In this document: in pieces, positions 12,888 to 20,738 of the stretch
Layout: the number at the start of each line of letters is the position of its first letter
Numbering within the stretch: position 1 is the stretch's first letter
DNA from: Derxia lacustris
GTDB lineage: Bacteria; Pseudomonadota; Gammaproteobacteria; Burkholderiales; Burkholderiaceae_E
Length of the DNA stretch: 64,000 nucleotides
NCBI RefSeq assembly: GCF_002105195.1
Contig: NZ_MUHU01000025.1
Span: 372,001 to 436,000, forward strand
Reading direction: 5' to 3'
The notes under the pieces: generated by a model
What the model was told of the DNA's origin: nothing
Database searches by the model: none
The model's input: the letters and a program-made list of their open reading frames with translations, nothing else
Translations under genes and position numbers: made by a program

Positions 12888-13354
12888 TGCGTCACCAGAC
12901 CTTGGAGCATCGCTTCGTCCGCAATGTCCCTCGCGAGCTGGATCCCGGCATGCTGTACATCTCGGTGGACTACGCAACCGCAGTTCACTCGTGCTGCTGC
13001 GGCTGTGGCGACCGAGTCGTGACGCCGTTTACGCCGACAGATTGGCGCATGACATTCGACGGTGAGTCGGTCTCGCTTGATCCGTCGGTGGGCAACTGGA
13101 ACCAGAAGTGCCGGTCCCACTACGTGATACGCAGGAACCGCGTTCTGGAGGCCGGCCCTTGGTCTAACGCCCAGGTCGAAGCAGAACGTCGTCGAGACAA
13201 AAAGGCCAAAGCCGCCTATTTCGGCAAGACGGCAGACGTCCAACCCAGCGTAGTTTCCCAGGTGGATGACCGTGCGCCCAGCACAGCTGTGCAAGAGACG
13301 AACCACTCGTCGCAGAGCGTCTGGGCACGGGTAAAAGCGTGGCTCACTGGTTGA
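12884..13354 (+). CDS. DUF6527-type small zinc-binding protein
   Basis: A 156-residue protein whose start overlaps the E1-like stop by four bases (ATGA). It has the dense motif HSCCCGCG at residues 35-42, VTPFTPTDW, a conserved-looking FDGESVSLDPSVGNW segment near 57-73, and KCRSHYVIRR near 75-84. The His/Cys pattern suggests a metal site. I recognise it as the DUF6527 type that accompanies multiubiquitin and E1-like genes. Its biochemical role is not known to me; a deconjugating peptidase, conjugating factor or effector are all possible. The C-terminal 50 residues are low-complexity and end WARVKAWLTG. The insertion sequence begins 17 bases after the stop. Confidence 0.75.
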   Translation: MMRHQTLEHRFVRNVPRELDPGMLYISVDYATAVHSCCCGCGDRVVTPFTPTDWRMTFDGESVSLDPSVGNWNQKCRSHYVIRRNRVLEAGPWSNAQVEAERRRDKKAKAAYFGKTADVQPSVVSQVDDRAPSTAVQETNHSSQSVWARVKAWLTG

Positions 13355-13370
13355 GCAGAGCGGCGGCGGC

Positions 13371-13398
13371 GGCCTGTCAGAAATTCTGTGTTCACTGC
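13371..13398 (+). repeat. Left terminal inverted repeat of the IS256-type element
   Basis: Begins GGCCTGTCAG and contains TGTGTTCACTGC, the same core as the reverse-complemented right end, TCGTGTTCACAGC. It lies 26 bases before the transposase start codon. Confidence 0.7.
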
Positions 13399-13423
13399 AT
13401 AACCTCCCCCTGAAGGAGCCGCC

Positions 13424-14652
13424 ATGCCCCGCAAACCCAGAACTCCCAAAGCCGCCGCCCCGGCGCTGCCCTCAATCCCGCCCGAACTGCTTGATCAATT
13501 CGCGAACGGCTCGATGAGCGTAAAGCCATCAACGCTGCCTCGATGGCCTTCAAGAAGGCATTGATCGAACGCGCGCTCGGCGCCGAATTGAGTCACCACC
13601 TCGGCTATTCCCCGGGCGCCGCCAAGCCGGCCGACAAGCCCAATCAGCGCAACGGCAAAAGCGCCAAGACCGTCCTCACCCAGGACGGCCCGGTTCGCAT
13701 TGAAGTCCCGCGCGACCGCGACGGCAGCTTCGAGCCGATCCTGATCCCGAAGCACGAACGCCGCTTCACCGGCTTCGACGACAAGATCATTGCCATGTAT
13801 GCGCGCGGCATGACGATGCGCGAGATTCAGGGCTTTCACGCCGAGCAATACGGCACCGAGGTTTCGCCGGAATTCATCAGCTCGGTGACCGATGCCGTCA
13901 TGGCCGAAGTCACCGCCTGGCAGGCGCGCCCGCTGGAACCGATGGTTCCCGTCGTTTTCTTCGACGCCCTGCGCGTGAAGATTCGCGAAGACGCCGTCGT
14001 GCGCAACAAGGTGATTTACCTCGCGCTCGGCATCCGGTCCGACGGCACGCGCGACATTCTCGGGCTGTGGATCGAAAGCACCGAGGGCGCGAAGTTCTGG
14101 ATGAAGGTCTTCGACGATTTGAAGACGCGTGGCGTGCACGACATCCTGATTGCCGTAACCGACGGGCTGAAAGGCATAGGCGATGCGCTCAGCGCCGTGT
14201 TCCCGGCGACGACCTTGCAGACCTGCATCGTCCATCTGATTCGCAACAGCCTCGATTACGCGAATTAGAAGGAGCGCAAGGCGCTGGCGGCGGCGATCCG
14301 GCCGATCTACAGCGCACCGAGTGCGGAGGCGGCCGAGGCGGAATTGCTGGCGTTCGAGGCCGGACCGTGGGGCATCAAATTCCCGACGGTCGTCGCGGCC
14401 TGGCGCCGCGCCTGGGATCGGGTGATTCCGTTCTTCGCCTTCCCGCCCGAGATTCGCAAGATCGTCTACACGACCAATGCGCTGGAGAGCGTGAACGCGC
14501 AGCTGCGCAAGATCATCAAGACGCGCGGCCACTTCCCGAGCGACGACGCGGCCAGCAAGCTGCTGTGGCTGGCGCTACGCAATATCACGGCGGATCGGTC
14601 GCGCGCCGCGCATGACTGGAAGGCGGCGATGAATCAGTTCGCGATTCTTTAG
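13424..14652 (+). pseudogene. IS256-family transposase, disrupted by a frameshift and an amber stop
   Basis: The intact reading would be a DDE transposase of about 410 residues. Recognisable parts include MAFKKALIERALGAELSHHL, the catalytic-region strand VVFFDALRVKIRED, VTDGLKGIGDAL with the second acidic residue, and TTNALESVNAQLRK near the C-terminus. Two lesions are visible. A single base is missing near 13525 (KP where K-A-I-N-A-A-S would follow with one added G). A TAG at 14266-14268 interrupts LDYAN-KERKAL exactly where family members have Trp (TGG). The frame after the TAG is unchanged and runs on to 14652, so one substitution explains it. No active transposase is expected. Confidence 0.88.
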
Positions 14653-14726
14653 GCGGAGCGGTTCATGCAGCCGGGGCGGGGGATGTGAGGCTTGCGCTGG
14701 AACGTCGATGGAATTGATTGCTCATC

Positions 14727-14754
14727 GCTGTGAACACGAAATTGATGACCCGCC
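14727..14754 (-). repeat. Right terminal inverted repeat of the IS256-type element
   Basis: Reads GCTGTGAACACGAAATTGAT and onward on the + strand; its reverse complement matches 21 of 28 bases of the left repeat. It defines the right edge of the element at about 14754. Confidence 0.7.
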
Positions 14755-14815
14755 CAATGAAAAATTCTTCGTATTGGCTTTTCCAGAGGACTGCCACGCC
14801 GCGACCCACATCGCC

Positions 14816-16980
14816 ATGCAGCGCCTCCATTTGTTTCCGACTCCGTCACCCCCTCCCTGGCGCTACCGTCCCCTCCATCGCCAACCCCGCCCCGAACCCG
14901 CCGTGACTCCTGCCGCCCTTCCGCAACGCGGCTCGTCCCCCGATCACCGGAACGGCGCGCCGGCGGACCGTTCCGTGGCCGGGCCAGCCACACCGCCTTC
15001 CCCCCGCCCCGACCTCCTCGACGCCCTCGACCAAGGCTTCTGCATCATCGAAGTCCTGTTCGACGCCGCCGACCGGCCGGTCGATTACCGCTCTTTCTCG
15101 ACATCAACCCCGCGTTCCGCGCCCAGACCGGCCTCGACGATCCGGTCGGCCGCTGTATCCGCGAGCTGGCGCCGACGCTTGAGCCGTTCTGGTTCGAGAT
15201 CTACGGCCGCGTCGCGCGCAGCGGCCAGGCGGCGCGCTTCGAGCACGAGGTCGCCGCGCTCGGCCGCTGGTACGAGGTGCATGCGATTCCGGTCGGCGCG
15301 CCGGGCGAGCATCGCGTGGCGGTGTTCTTCAACGACATCAAGCGCCAGCGCGAGGCCGAGGACGCGCTGCGGGCGTCGGAAGCGCGGCTGCGCACGCTCA
15401 TCGAGGGCATTCCGCAGCTGGTGTGGCGCGCGGTCGGCGAGGGCGAATGGACCTGGTCGAGCCCGCAATGGACGAGCTTCACCGGCCAGTCGGCGGACGA
15501 CGCGCTCGGCCTCGGCTGGCTCGACGCGGTCCATCCCGACGACCGCGACAACGCTCTCGCCGCCTGGCGCATGGCGGCCGCGCGCGATGGCTACGAGACC
15601 GACTTCCGGCTGCGGCATCCGGCCAACGGTGGCTGGCGCTGGTTCCAGAGCCGCGCCAAGGCGCTGCGCGATGCGCGCGGGCGCGTGATCGAGTGGCTCG
15701 GCAGCTCGACCGGCATTGACGACCAGATCCGCGCGCGCGAGGTGCTGATGCGCGGCAGCGAGCAGCTGGAGGCGCTGGTGGCCGAGCGCACCGCCGATCT
15801 GAGCCAGGCGCTCGACACGCTGCGCGAGCAGGCGGCCGAGCGCGAGCGCGCCGAGGCCAAGCTGCGCCAGGGCGACAAGCTGCGCGCGATCGGCCAGCTC
15901 ACCGGCGGCATCGCGCACGACTTCAACAACATGCTGCAAGGCATCACCAGCTCGCTGGCGATGGCGCGGCTGCGGCTCGGCCAGGGGCGCCCGGCCGATC
16001 TGCCGGGCTATCTCGACCGCGCCGAGAAGGCCGCGCAGCGCGCCGCCGCCCTCACCTACCGGCTGCTGGCCTTTGCGCGCCAGCAGGCGCTCAAGCCCGA
16101 GCCGGTCAGCTTCGACACCGTGGCGCGCGACATGGAGGACATGATCCGGCGCACCGTCGGCCCGGCGGTGCAGGTGGAACTCAAGCTCGCCGACGGCGCC
16201 TGGCTGGTGATGTGCGACCGCAACCAGCTCGAAAGCGCGCTGCTCAACCTGTGCGTGAACGCGCGCGATGCCATGCCCGACGGCGGCTGGCTCACGGTGA
16301 GCACGGCCGAGCTGGTGCTGGGCGGCGGCGACGTGGAGCGCGCCGACGATCTGGAGCCGGGCCGTTATGCGTCGATTGCCGTGTCGGATACCGGCGCGGG
16401 CATGACGCCCGAGGTGCTGGCGCAGGTGTTCGAGCCCTTCTTCACGACCAAGCCGCTCGGGCGCGGCACGGGGCTGGGGCTGGGGCTGAGCCAGATCTAT
16501 GGCTTCGTCAAGCAGTCGGGCGGGTCGGTGCGCATTTCGACCGAGCCGGGCCAGGGCACGACGGTGCGGCTGCTGCTGCCCTTTCACGGCTTCAACCAGA
16601 ACCTCGGCGGCGGCAGCCAGCCCGAGACCGGCCGCACGCTGCTGCTGGTGGAAGACGAGCCCGATGTGCGCGAACTGACCGCCGAGCATCTGCGCGAGCT
16701 GGGCCATCGCGTGCTGGAGGCGAGCGGCGCGGCGGCGGCGCTGCGGCTGGTGCAGACCGGCGCGCGCATCGACCTGATGGTGAGCGACGTGGGCCTGCCC
16801 GGCGGCATGGACGGCCGCCAGCTGGTGACGGCGGTGCGCGAGCTGCGGCCGGGGCTGCCGGTGGTGCTCATCACCGGCCATGCGGGCAACGAGCCGATCA
16901 CGGCGGTGGAGCTGCTGCGCAAGCCCTTCGAGCCGGATGCGCTGGCGCGGCGGGTGGCGCAGATGCTGGGGCTGGGCTGA
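14816..16980 (+). pseudogene. Hybrid sensor histidine kinase with receiver domain, frameshifted near 15092
   Basis: Domains in order: an N-terminal PAS-like region (LLDALDQGFCIIEVLFD), a second PAS (about 15370-15740), a coiled coil, HisKA with GGIAHDFNNML near 15900 as phospho-acceptor region, HATPase_c (NARDAMPDGG, DTGAGM, GTGLGLGLS), and a C-terminal receiver domain from about 16630 (LLVEDEPDVRE with phospho-Asp in VSDVGLPGG). The PAS run VDYR...LDINPAF changes frame at CTCTTTCTC (15091-15099), where two extra bases (TC) or one missing base break it. The start is uncertain: ATG 14816 or GTG 14903 are in frame, while ATG 14708 lies inside the insertion sequence. A sequencing error could also produce the lesion. 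The kinase and receiver parts could still be made from an internal start. Confidence 0.75.
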
Positions 16981-16990
16981 GCGCGCGGCG

Positions 16991-18700
16991 TCAGCCGGCC
17001 AGCCGCTCCCAGTCGAGGTCGAAGCGCGCGAGGTATTTGCGCAGCCGGTCGGCGTCGTTGACGACGCTGCGGCGCGCGCGGCTGGCGCCGAACAGGCGGC
17101 GCCCGGCGTCGGACAGCGTGCGGGCGTCGCGGCAGACGGCCACCACGGCGGCCAGTTGCGCGCGGTCGAACAGGTCGAGTTCGGCGAAGGCGGCGTCGCC
17201 GAGCAGCGTGGCGAGGTCGACCGTGGCCGCGTGGGCGTGGATGGCGGCGTCTGGCGGGGCGCTGGCGGGCTCGGGCGCGCCTGGGGCGGTCAGGGCCGCG
17301 CGGAGGGGCGCGGCGGCGTCTGGCGGGGCCGTGGAGCCGTTTGCGGGCGGGCTCGCGCCCCACAGCCAGCGCAGCCGGGCAATCTCCGCCGCCACCAGCG
17401 CCTCGGAGATGCGCCCGCCGTCGGCCAGCGTGGCCAGCCGCGTCACGCTCGCGCCCAGGTCGCGGAAGTTGCCGCGCCAGCTCGCCTCGGCCGATTGCGC
17501 GAAGCGCAGATAGCGCGCCCGCGCCTCGACGTTGAAGCGCACCGCGCGGCCGTTTTCCTGCGCTGCCAGCGCGAGCAGATGCTCGACATTGGGCTCGATG
17601 TCCTCCGGCCGCTCGGCCAGGCCGGGCAGCGCGTAGGTCCACAGGTTGATGCGCGCGAACAGGTCGTCGCGAAAGCGCCCGGCCGCCACCTCGGCGCGCA
17701 GGTCGCGGTTGGTGCCGGCCACCAGCTGGAAGTCGCTCGACACCTCGGCATCGGCGCCGACCGGGAAGAAGCGCTTCTCCTCGATCGCCTTGAGCAGCAT
17801 CGCCTGCTCGTCGCGGCCGAGTTCGCCGATCTCGTCGAGGAACAGCAGCCCGCGATGCGCGGTGCGCAGCAGCCCGGCGCGGTCGCTCGCGGCGCCGGTG
17901 AACGCGCCCTTGCGATGGCCGAACAGCGCCGACGCCGCGCCGTCGCCGCGCAGCGTGGCGCAGTTCACCTCGACGAAGCCGCCCTCCAGCTGATGGCGCG
18001 CCTTCTTCAGCTCGAACATGCGGCGCGCCAGATGCGACTTGCCGGCGCCGGTCGGCCCGACCAGCAGCACCGGCGCGCGCGAGCGCACCGCGACCCGCTC
18101 GATCTCCTCGATGAGCGCGTTGAAGCGCGCATTGCGCGTGGCGATGCCGCTCTTGAGGAAGGCCACCGCATCGCGCTGCTCCCGGTGGAAGCGCGCCGCG
18201 ATGCGGTCGTAGCGCGACAGGTCGAGGTCGATCAGCGTGAGCGTGCCGGCGGCGCCCGCGCGTTGCCGGCGCGGCGGCGCGCTCTGCAGCAGCACGCCGG
18301 GGAAGAAGCGCGCCTCCACCAGCAGGAACAGGCAAATCTGCACGACGTGGGTGCCGGTGGTGATGTGGGCGCGGTAGTCCTCGCGCTCGGGGTCGAAGGG
18401 GTAGGCGCGCACCCAGTCGTAGAGCGCCGCATAGACCTCGCCGAAGTCCCACGGATCGGCCAGCTCCAGCTCGTGCAGGTTGACGGTGGTCTCGGGCGAG
18501 ATGGCGGCGATGTCGGCCGCGACGCGCCGGGCCAGCGCGATGGCGCTGCGCGAATGCAGCAGCTCCAGCCGGTCGAGCACCTGATCCTCGTGCTGGGCCA
18601 GCGACACGGTCGGCCGCCATTTCTCCCAGCGGCCCGGATTGCCGCCCGCGTCGAGCTGGGTGCCGAGGAAGCCGATCACGACGTTGGGTTTGGCGGCCAT
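16991..18700 (-). CDS. rtcR: Sigma-54-dependent activator of RNA repair, RtcR
   Basis: Activates the divergent rsr-rtcBA operon with sigma-54 RNA polymerase. The 569 residues comprise an N-terminal regulatory CARF-type ligand domain (about 1-180, start KPNVVIGFLGTQLD), an AAA+ domain with Walker A GPTGAGKS near 215, the sigma-54 contact loop GAFTGA near 265 and Walker B LLFLDEIGELG near 286, and a C-terminal DNA-binding region with an Ala/Pro-rich linker. Family members are near 530 residues; the excess is mostly this linker. The CARF domain is thought to sense an RNA-derived ligand. The gene starts 205 bases from rsr on the opposite strand, sharing a regulatory region. Confidence 0.95.
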   Translation of the reverse strand: MAAKPNVVIGFLGTQLDAGGNPGRWEKWRPTVSLAQHEDQVLDRLELLHSRSAIALARRVAADIAAISPETTVNLHELELADPWDFGEVYAALYDWVRAYPFDPEREDYRAHITTGTHVVQICLFLLVEARFFPGVLLQSAPPRRQRAGAAGTLTLIDLDLSRYDRIAARFHREQRDAVAFLKSGIATRNARFNALIEEIERVAVRSRAPVLLVGPTGAGKSHLARRMFELKKARHQLEGGFVEVNCATLRGDGAASALFGHRKGAFTGAASDRAGLLRTAHRGLLFLDEIGELGRDEQAMLLKAIEEKRFFPVGADAEVSSDFQLVAGTNRDLRAEVAAGRFRDDLFARINLWTYALPGLAERPEDIEPNVEHLLALAAQENGRAVRFNVEARARYLRFAQSAEASWRGNFRDLGASVTRLATLADGGRISEALVAAEIARLRWLWGASPPANGSTAPPDAAAPLRAALTAPGAPEPASAPPDAAIHAHAATVDLATLLGDAAFAELDLFDRAQLAAVVAVCRDARTLSDAGRRLFGASRARRSVVNDADRLRKYLARFDLDWERLAG

Positions 18701-18704
18701 GCGC

Positions 18705-18833
18705 TTTCCGGATAGATCGACTAGCGAGAATTCTAGTGTGGCCGGAAAACTGATGGCGGCCGGTGCGGCGCATGTTGGCGCTTTAGCGGATATTTCATTG
18801 TCGATTCAATGACTTGCGCATTGGCTGGCAAGT
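18705..18833. promoter_or_regulatory. Candidate RtcR upstream activating sites
   Basis: The rtcR-rsr gap holds three inverted repeats upstream of the sigma-54 promoter. The first is a nested pair, TTTCCGG (18705-18711) with CCGGAAA (18742-18748), enclosing ACTAG (18720-18724) with CTAGT (18733-18737). The second is CATTGTCGATTCAATG (18796-18811). The third is ACTTGC (18812-18817) with GCAAGT (18828-18833). The first lies about 100-140 bases before the promoter, the usual distance for an enhancer site of this activator class. Assignment to RtcR is inferred from position. Confidence 0.45.
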
Positions 18834-18845
18834 GCGGCCTCGGTC

Positions 18846-18862
18846 CGGCACGCCGGTTGCAA
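18846..18862 (+). promoter_or_regulatory. Sigma-54 promoter of the RNA-repair operon
   Basis: CGGCACGCCGGTTGCAA has the -24 element GG (18847-18848) and the -12 element GC (18859-18860) separated by exactly ten bases, close to the consensus TGGCACG-N4-TTGCW. Expected transcript start is near 18872, about 34 bases before rsr. Confidence 0.8.
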
Positions 18863-18905
18863 AGACAGGCCATCCGCAGCAACAACCCGCAGCCCGGAGG
18901 CCGCC

Positions 18906-20480
18906 ATGATCGACACCGCCCTGTTCCGCACCCGCCCCGGCGCTCTCGCGCCGGCCGCCGATGCGCGCAATGCGATGGGATCGCCGGCCTATGCCTACGG
19001 CGCGCGCCACCGGCTGGCCCAGCTCGCGGTCACCGGCTGCCTCGGCGCCACCTGGCATGCCGACGCCGACACCCAGCTCGACACCGTGCTGGCGCTGGCC
19101 GCCGAGGTGGACGCCGAATTCATCGCCCGCACCGCGCTCTACGCGCGCCGCTCGGGCCGCATGAAGGACCTGCCGGCGCTGCTGGCCGCCGTGCTCGCGG
19201 TGCGCGATGTGCAGCTGCTGGCGCGCGTGTTCGACCGCGTGATCGACAACGGCAAGCAGCTGCGCAACTTCGTGCAGATTTTGCGCAGCGGCGCCGTGGG
19301 CCGGAAGTCGCTCGGCAGCCGGCCCAAGAAGCTGGTGCAGCGCTGGCTGCTCGAAGCGAACGAGACGCGGCTGCTGCATGCGGCCGTGGGCAATGCGCCG
19401 TCGCTGGCCGACGTGGTGAAGATGGTTCACCCCAAGCCCGCCGAGGCCTGGCGCGCCGCCTGGTTTGCCTGGCTCATCGGCAAGCCGCACGACGCTGCCG
19501 CGCTGCCGCCGGCGACGCTCGCCTTCGAGCGCTTCAAGCAGGCGCTGGCCGAGGGTAGCGACGCCGAGCCGCCCGAGCTGCCGTTCCAGCTGCTCGACGC
19601 GCTGCCGCTCACGACGGCGCAGCGGGCCGCCATCGCGCGCCGCGCCTCGTGGCAGACGTTGCGCCAGGGCCTCAACACGCTGGCGCGGCAGGGTGTCTTC
19701 GCGCTCGACGGCATGGCCGACGCGGTGGCCGCGCGGCTGCGCGATGCCGAGGCGATCCGGCGCGCCGGCGTGCTGCCCTATCAGCTGATGGCGACCTATC
19801 TGGCGACCGGCGCCAACCTGCCCGAGCCGGTGCGCGCCGCGCTGCACGACGCGATGGAAGTCGCGCTCGGCAACGTGCCGCGCATCCACGGGCGGGTGGT
19901 GGTCTGCCCCGACGTGTCGGGCTCGATGGCCTCGCCGGTGAGCGGATGGCGCGGTTCGGCCACCTCGACCATGCGCTGCATCGACGTGGCGGCGCTGGTG
20001 GCGGCCGCGCTGCTGCGGCGCAACCGCAAGGCGCGCGTGCTGCCCTTCGAGCAGAAGGTCGTGGGCATCGCACTCGACGCCTCGGCGCCGGTGCTGGAGA
20101 ACGCGGCGCGGCTGGCGGCCATCGGTGGCGGCGGCACCTGCGTCAGCGCGCCGATCGAGCTGCTGAACGCGCAGCACGCCAAGGCCGAGCTGGTGGTCAT
20201 CGTGTCCGACAACGAATCCTGGGTCGATGCGACCCGGCGCGGCGCCACCGAAACGATGGCGCAGTGGAATGCGCTCAAGCGGCGCTGTCCGCAGGCCCGG
20301 CTGGTCTGCATCGATCTCCAGCCCGGCGCGACCACGCAGGCGCTGGAGCGCGCCGACGTGCTGAACGTGGGCGGCTTCTCGGATGCGGTGTTCGACCTGA
20401 TCGCCGCTTTTGCCGAAGGCCGGCTCGGCCCGGAGCACTGGGTCGGCACGATCGAGGAGGTGGCGCTCGATGCGCAGTGA
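18906..20480 (+). CDS. rsr: TROVE-domain RNA-binding protein Rsr (bacterial Ro60)
   Basis: Ro60 orthologue that binds Y RNAs and misfolded or structured RNA. The 524 residues comprise the ring-forming TROVE HEAT-like repeats (about 1-325, with GRMKDLPALLAAVLA and RWLLEANE) and a von Willebrand A-like domain with the metal motif DVSGSM near 336-341. The start ATG follows a good GGAGG ribosome site. It is the first gene of the sigma-54-driven RNA-repair operon, followed by a Y RNA gene and then rtcB and rtcA. The protein probably uses the Y RNA as a gate or as a tether to exonucleases, as known for bacterial relatives. Confidence 0.94.
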   Translation: MIDTALFRTRPGALAPAADARNAMGSPAYAYGARHRLAQLAVTGCLGATWHADADTQLDTVLALAAEVDAEFIARTALYARRSGRMKDLPALLAAVLAVRDVQLLARVFDRVIDNGKQLRNFVQILRSGAVGRKSLGSRPKKLVQRWLLEANETRLLHAAVGNAPSLADVVKMVHPKPAEAWRAAWFAWLIGKPHDAAALPPATLAFERFKQALAEGSDAEPPELPFQLLDALPLTTAQRAAIARRASWQTLRQGLNTLARQGVFALDGMADAVAARLRDAEAIRRAGVLPYQLMATYLATGANLPEPVRAALHDAMEVALGNVPRIHGRVVVCPDVSGSMASPVSGWRGSATSTMRCIDVAALVAAALLRRNRKARVLPFEQKVVGIALDASAPVLENAARLAAIGGGGTCVSAPIELLNAQHAKAELVVIVSDNESWVDATRRGATETMAQWNALKRRCPQARLVCIDLQPGATTQALERADVLNVGGFSDAVFDLIAAFAEGRLGPEHWVGTIEEVALDAQ

Positions 20481-20539
20481 AATCAACTCAAGGAAGGCAG
20501 CACCGATGAAGATGCACATGAAATACAGCTAACCGGTTT

Positions 20540-20680
20540 CCGATCGGTCGAGGGCGAATGCTGGTGGAACTACAGCCTCCTACGCTCGTGGTCGCGGGTT
20601 CGAGTCCCGTCGGTCCCGTCACTGTGGGACCGTAGTTCAGCTGGTAGAACACGAACGTTTCACCGACCCTTGTCGCCTTC
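20540..20680 (+). ncRNA. yrlA: YrlA-type Y RNA with circularly permuted tRNA-like module
   Basis: Elements of a tRNA occur in permuted order: a T arm GCGGG-TTCGAGT-CCCGT (20594-20610), the 3' acceptor strand CGGTCCC (20611-20617), an eight-base loop, the 5' acceptor strand GGGACCG (20626-20632), T8/A9-like TA, and a D arm GTTC-AGCTGGTA-GAAC (20635-20650). The stem replacing the anticodon arm is ACGCTCGT (20582-20589) with ACGAACGT (20651-20658), seven of eight paired. Outside it, GGTCG (20546-20550) pairs with CGACC (20664-20668), a plausible Y-RNA stem for Rsr binding. The position between rsr and rtcB is the known location of YrlA RNAs. Exact ends are approximate. Confidence 0.85.
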
Positions 20681-20738
20681 TTCCGTGAGGATTTTTCGGC
20701 AGGAACAAGACGGCGGTCACGCCGCAGAAAGCAAGAAG

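Larger units (their letters stand above)
13371..14754. mobile_element. Decayed IS256-family insertion sequence
   Basis: An element of about 1384 bases bounded by 28-base imperfect inverted repeats (21 of 28 matching when the right end is reverse-complemented). It contains one IS256-type transposase gene disabled by a frameshift and an amber codon. I see no matching 8-9 base target duplication at the two flanks, so the insertion is old or the border was rearranged. It separates the ubiquitin-like cassette from the hybrid kinase, and its right end runs into the 5' region of that kinase. Confidence 0.75.

Noticed and set aside
13354-14770. Target-site duplication flanking the IS256-type element
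   Set aside because: The 8-9 bases outside each inverted repeat (GGCGGCGGC and CAATGAAA) do not match.
14708-14815. Earlier start of the hybrid kinase at 14708
   Set aside because: This segment is the right end of the insertion sequence and could not be the native kinase N-terminus.
16212-17513. Plus-strand open frame spanning the kinase-rtcR junction
   Set aside because: Arg/Ala/Gly-rich shadow frame overlapping two well-supported genes on opposite strands.
20594-20650. A normal tRNA gene suggested by GGGTTCGAGTCCC and TAGTTCAGCTGGTAGAAC
   Set aside because: The T arm precedes the D arm and the acceptor strands are joined by a loop, so it is a permuted tRNA-like module of a Y RNA, not a tRNA.
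20670-20738. Upstream extension of rtcB
   Set aside because: The extension translates the Y RNA gene, and RtcB proteins begin near MDTQYNF.
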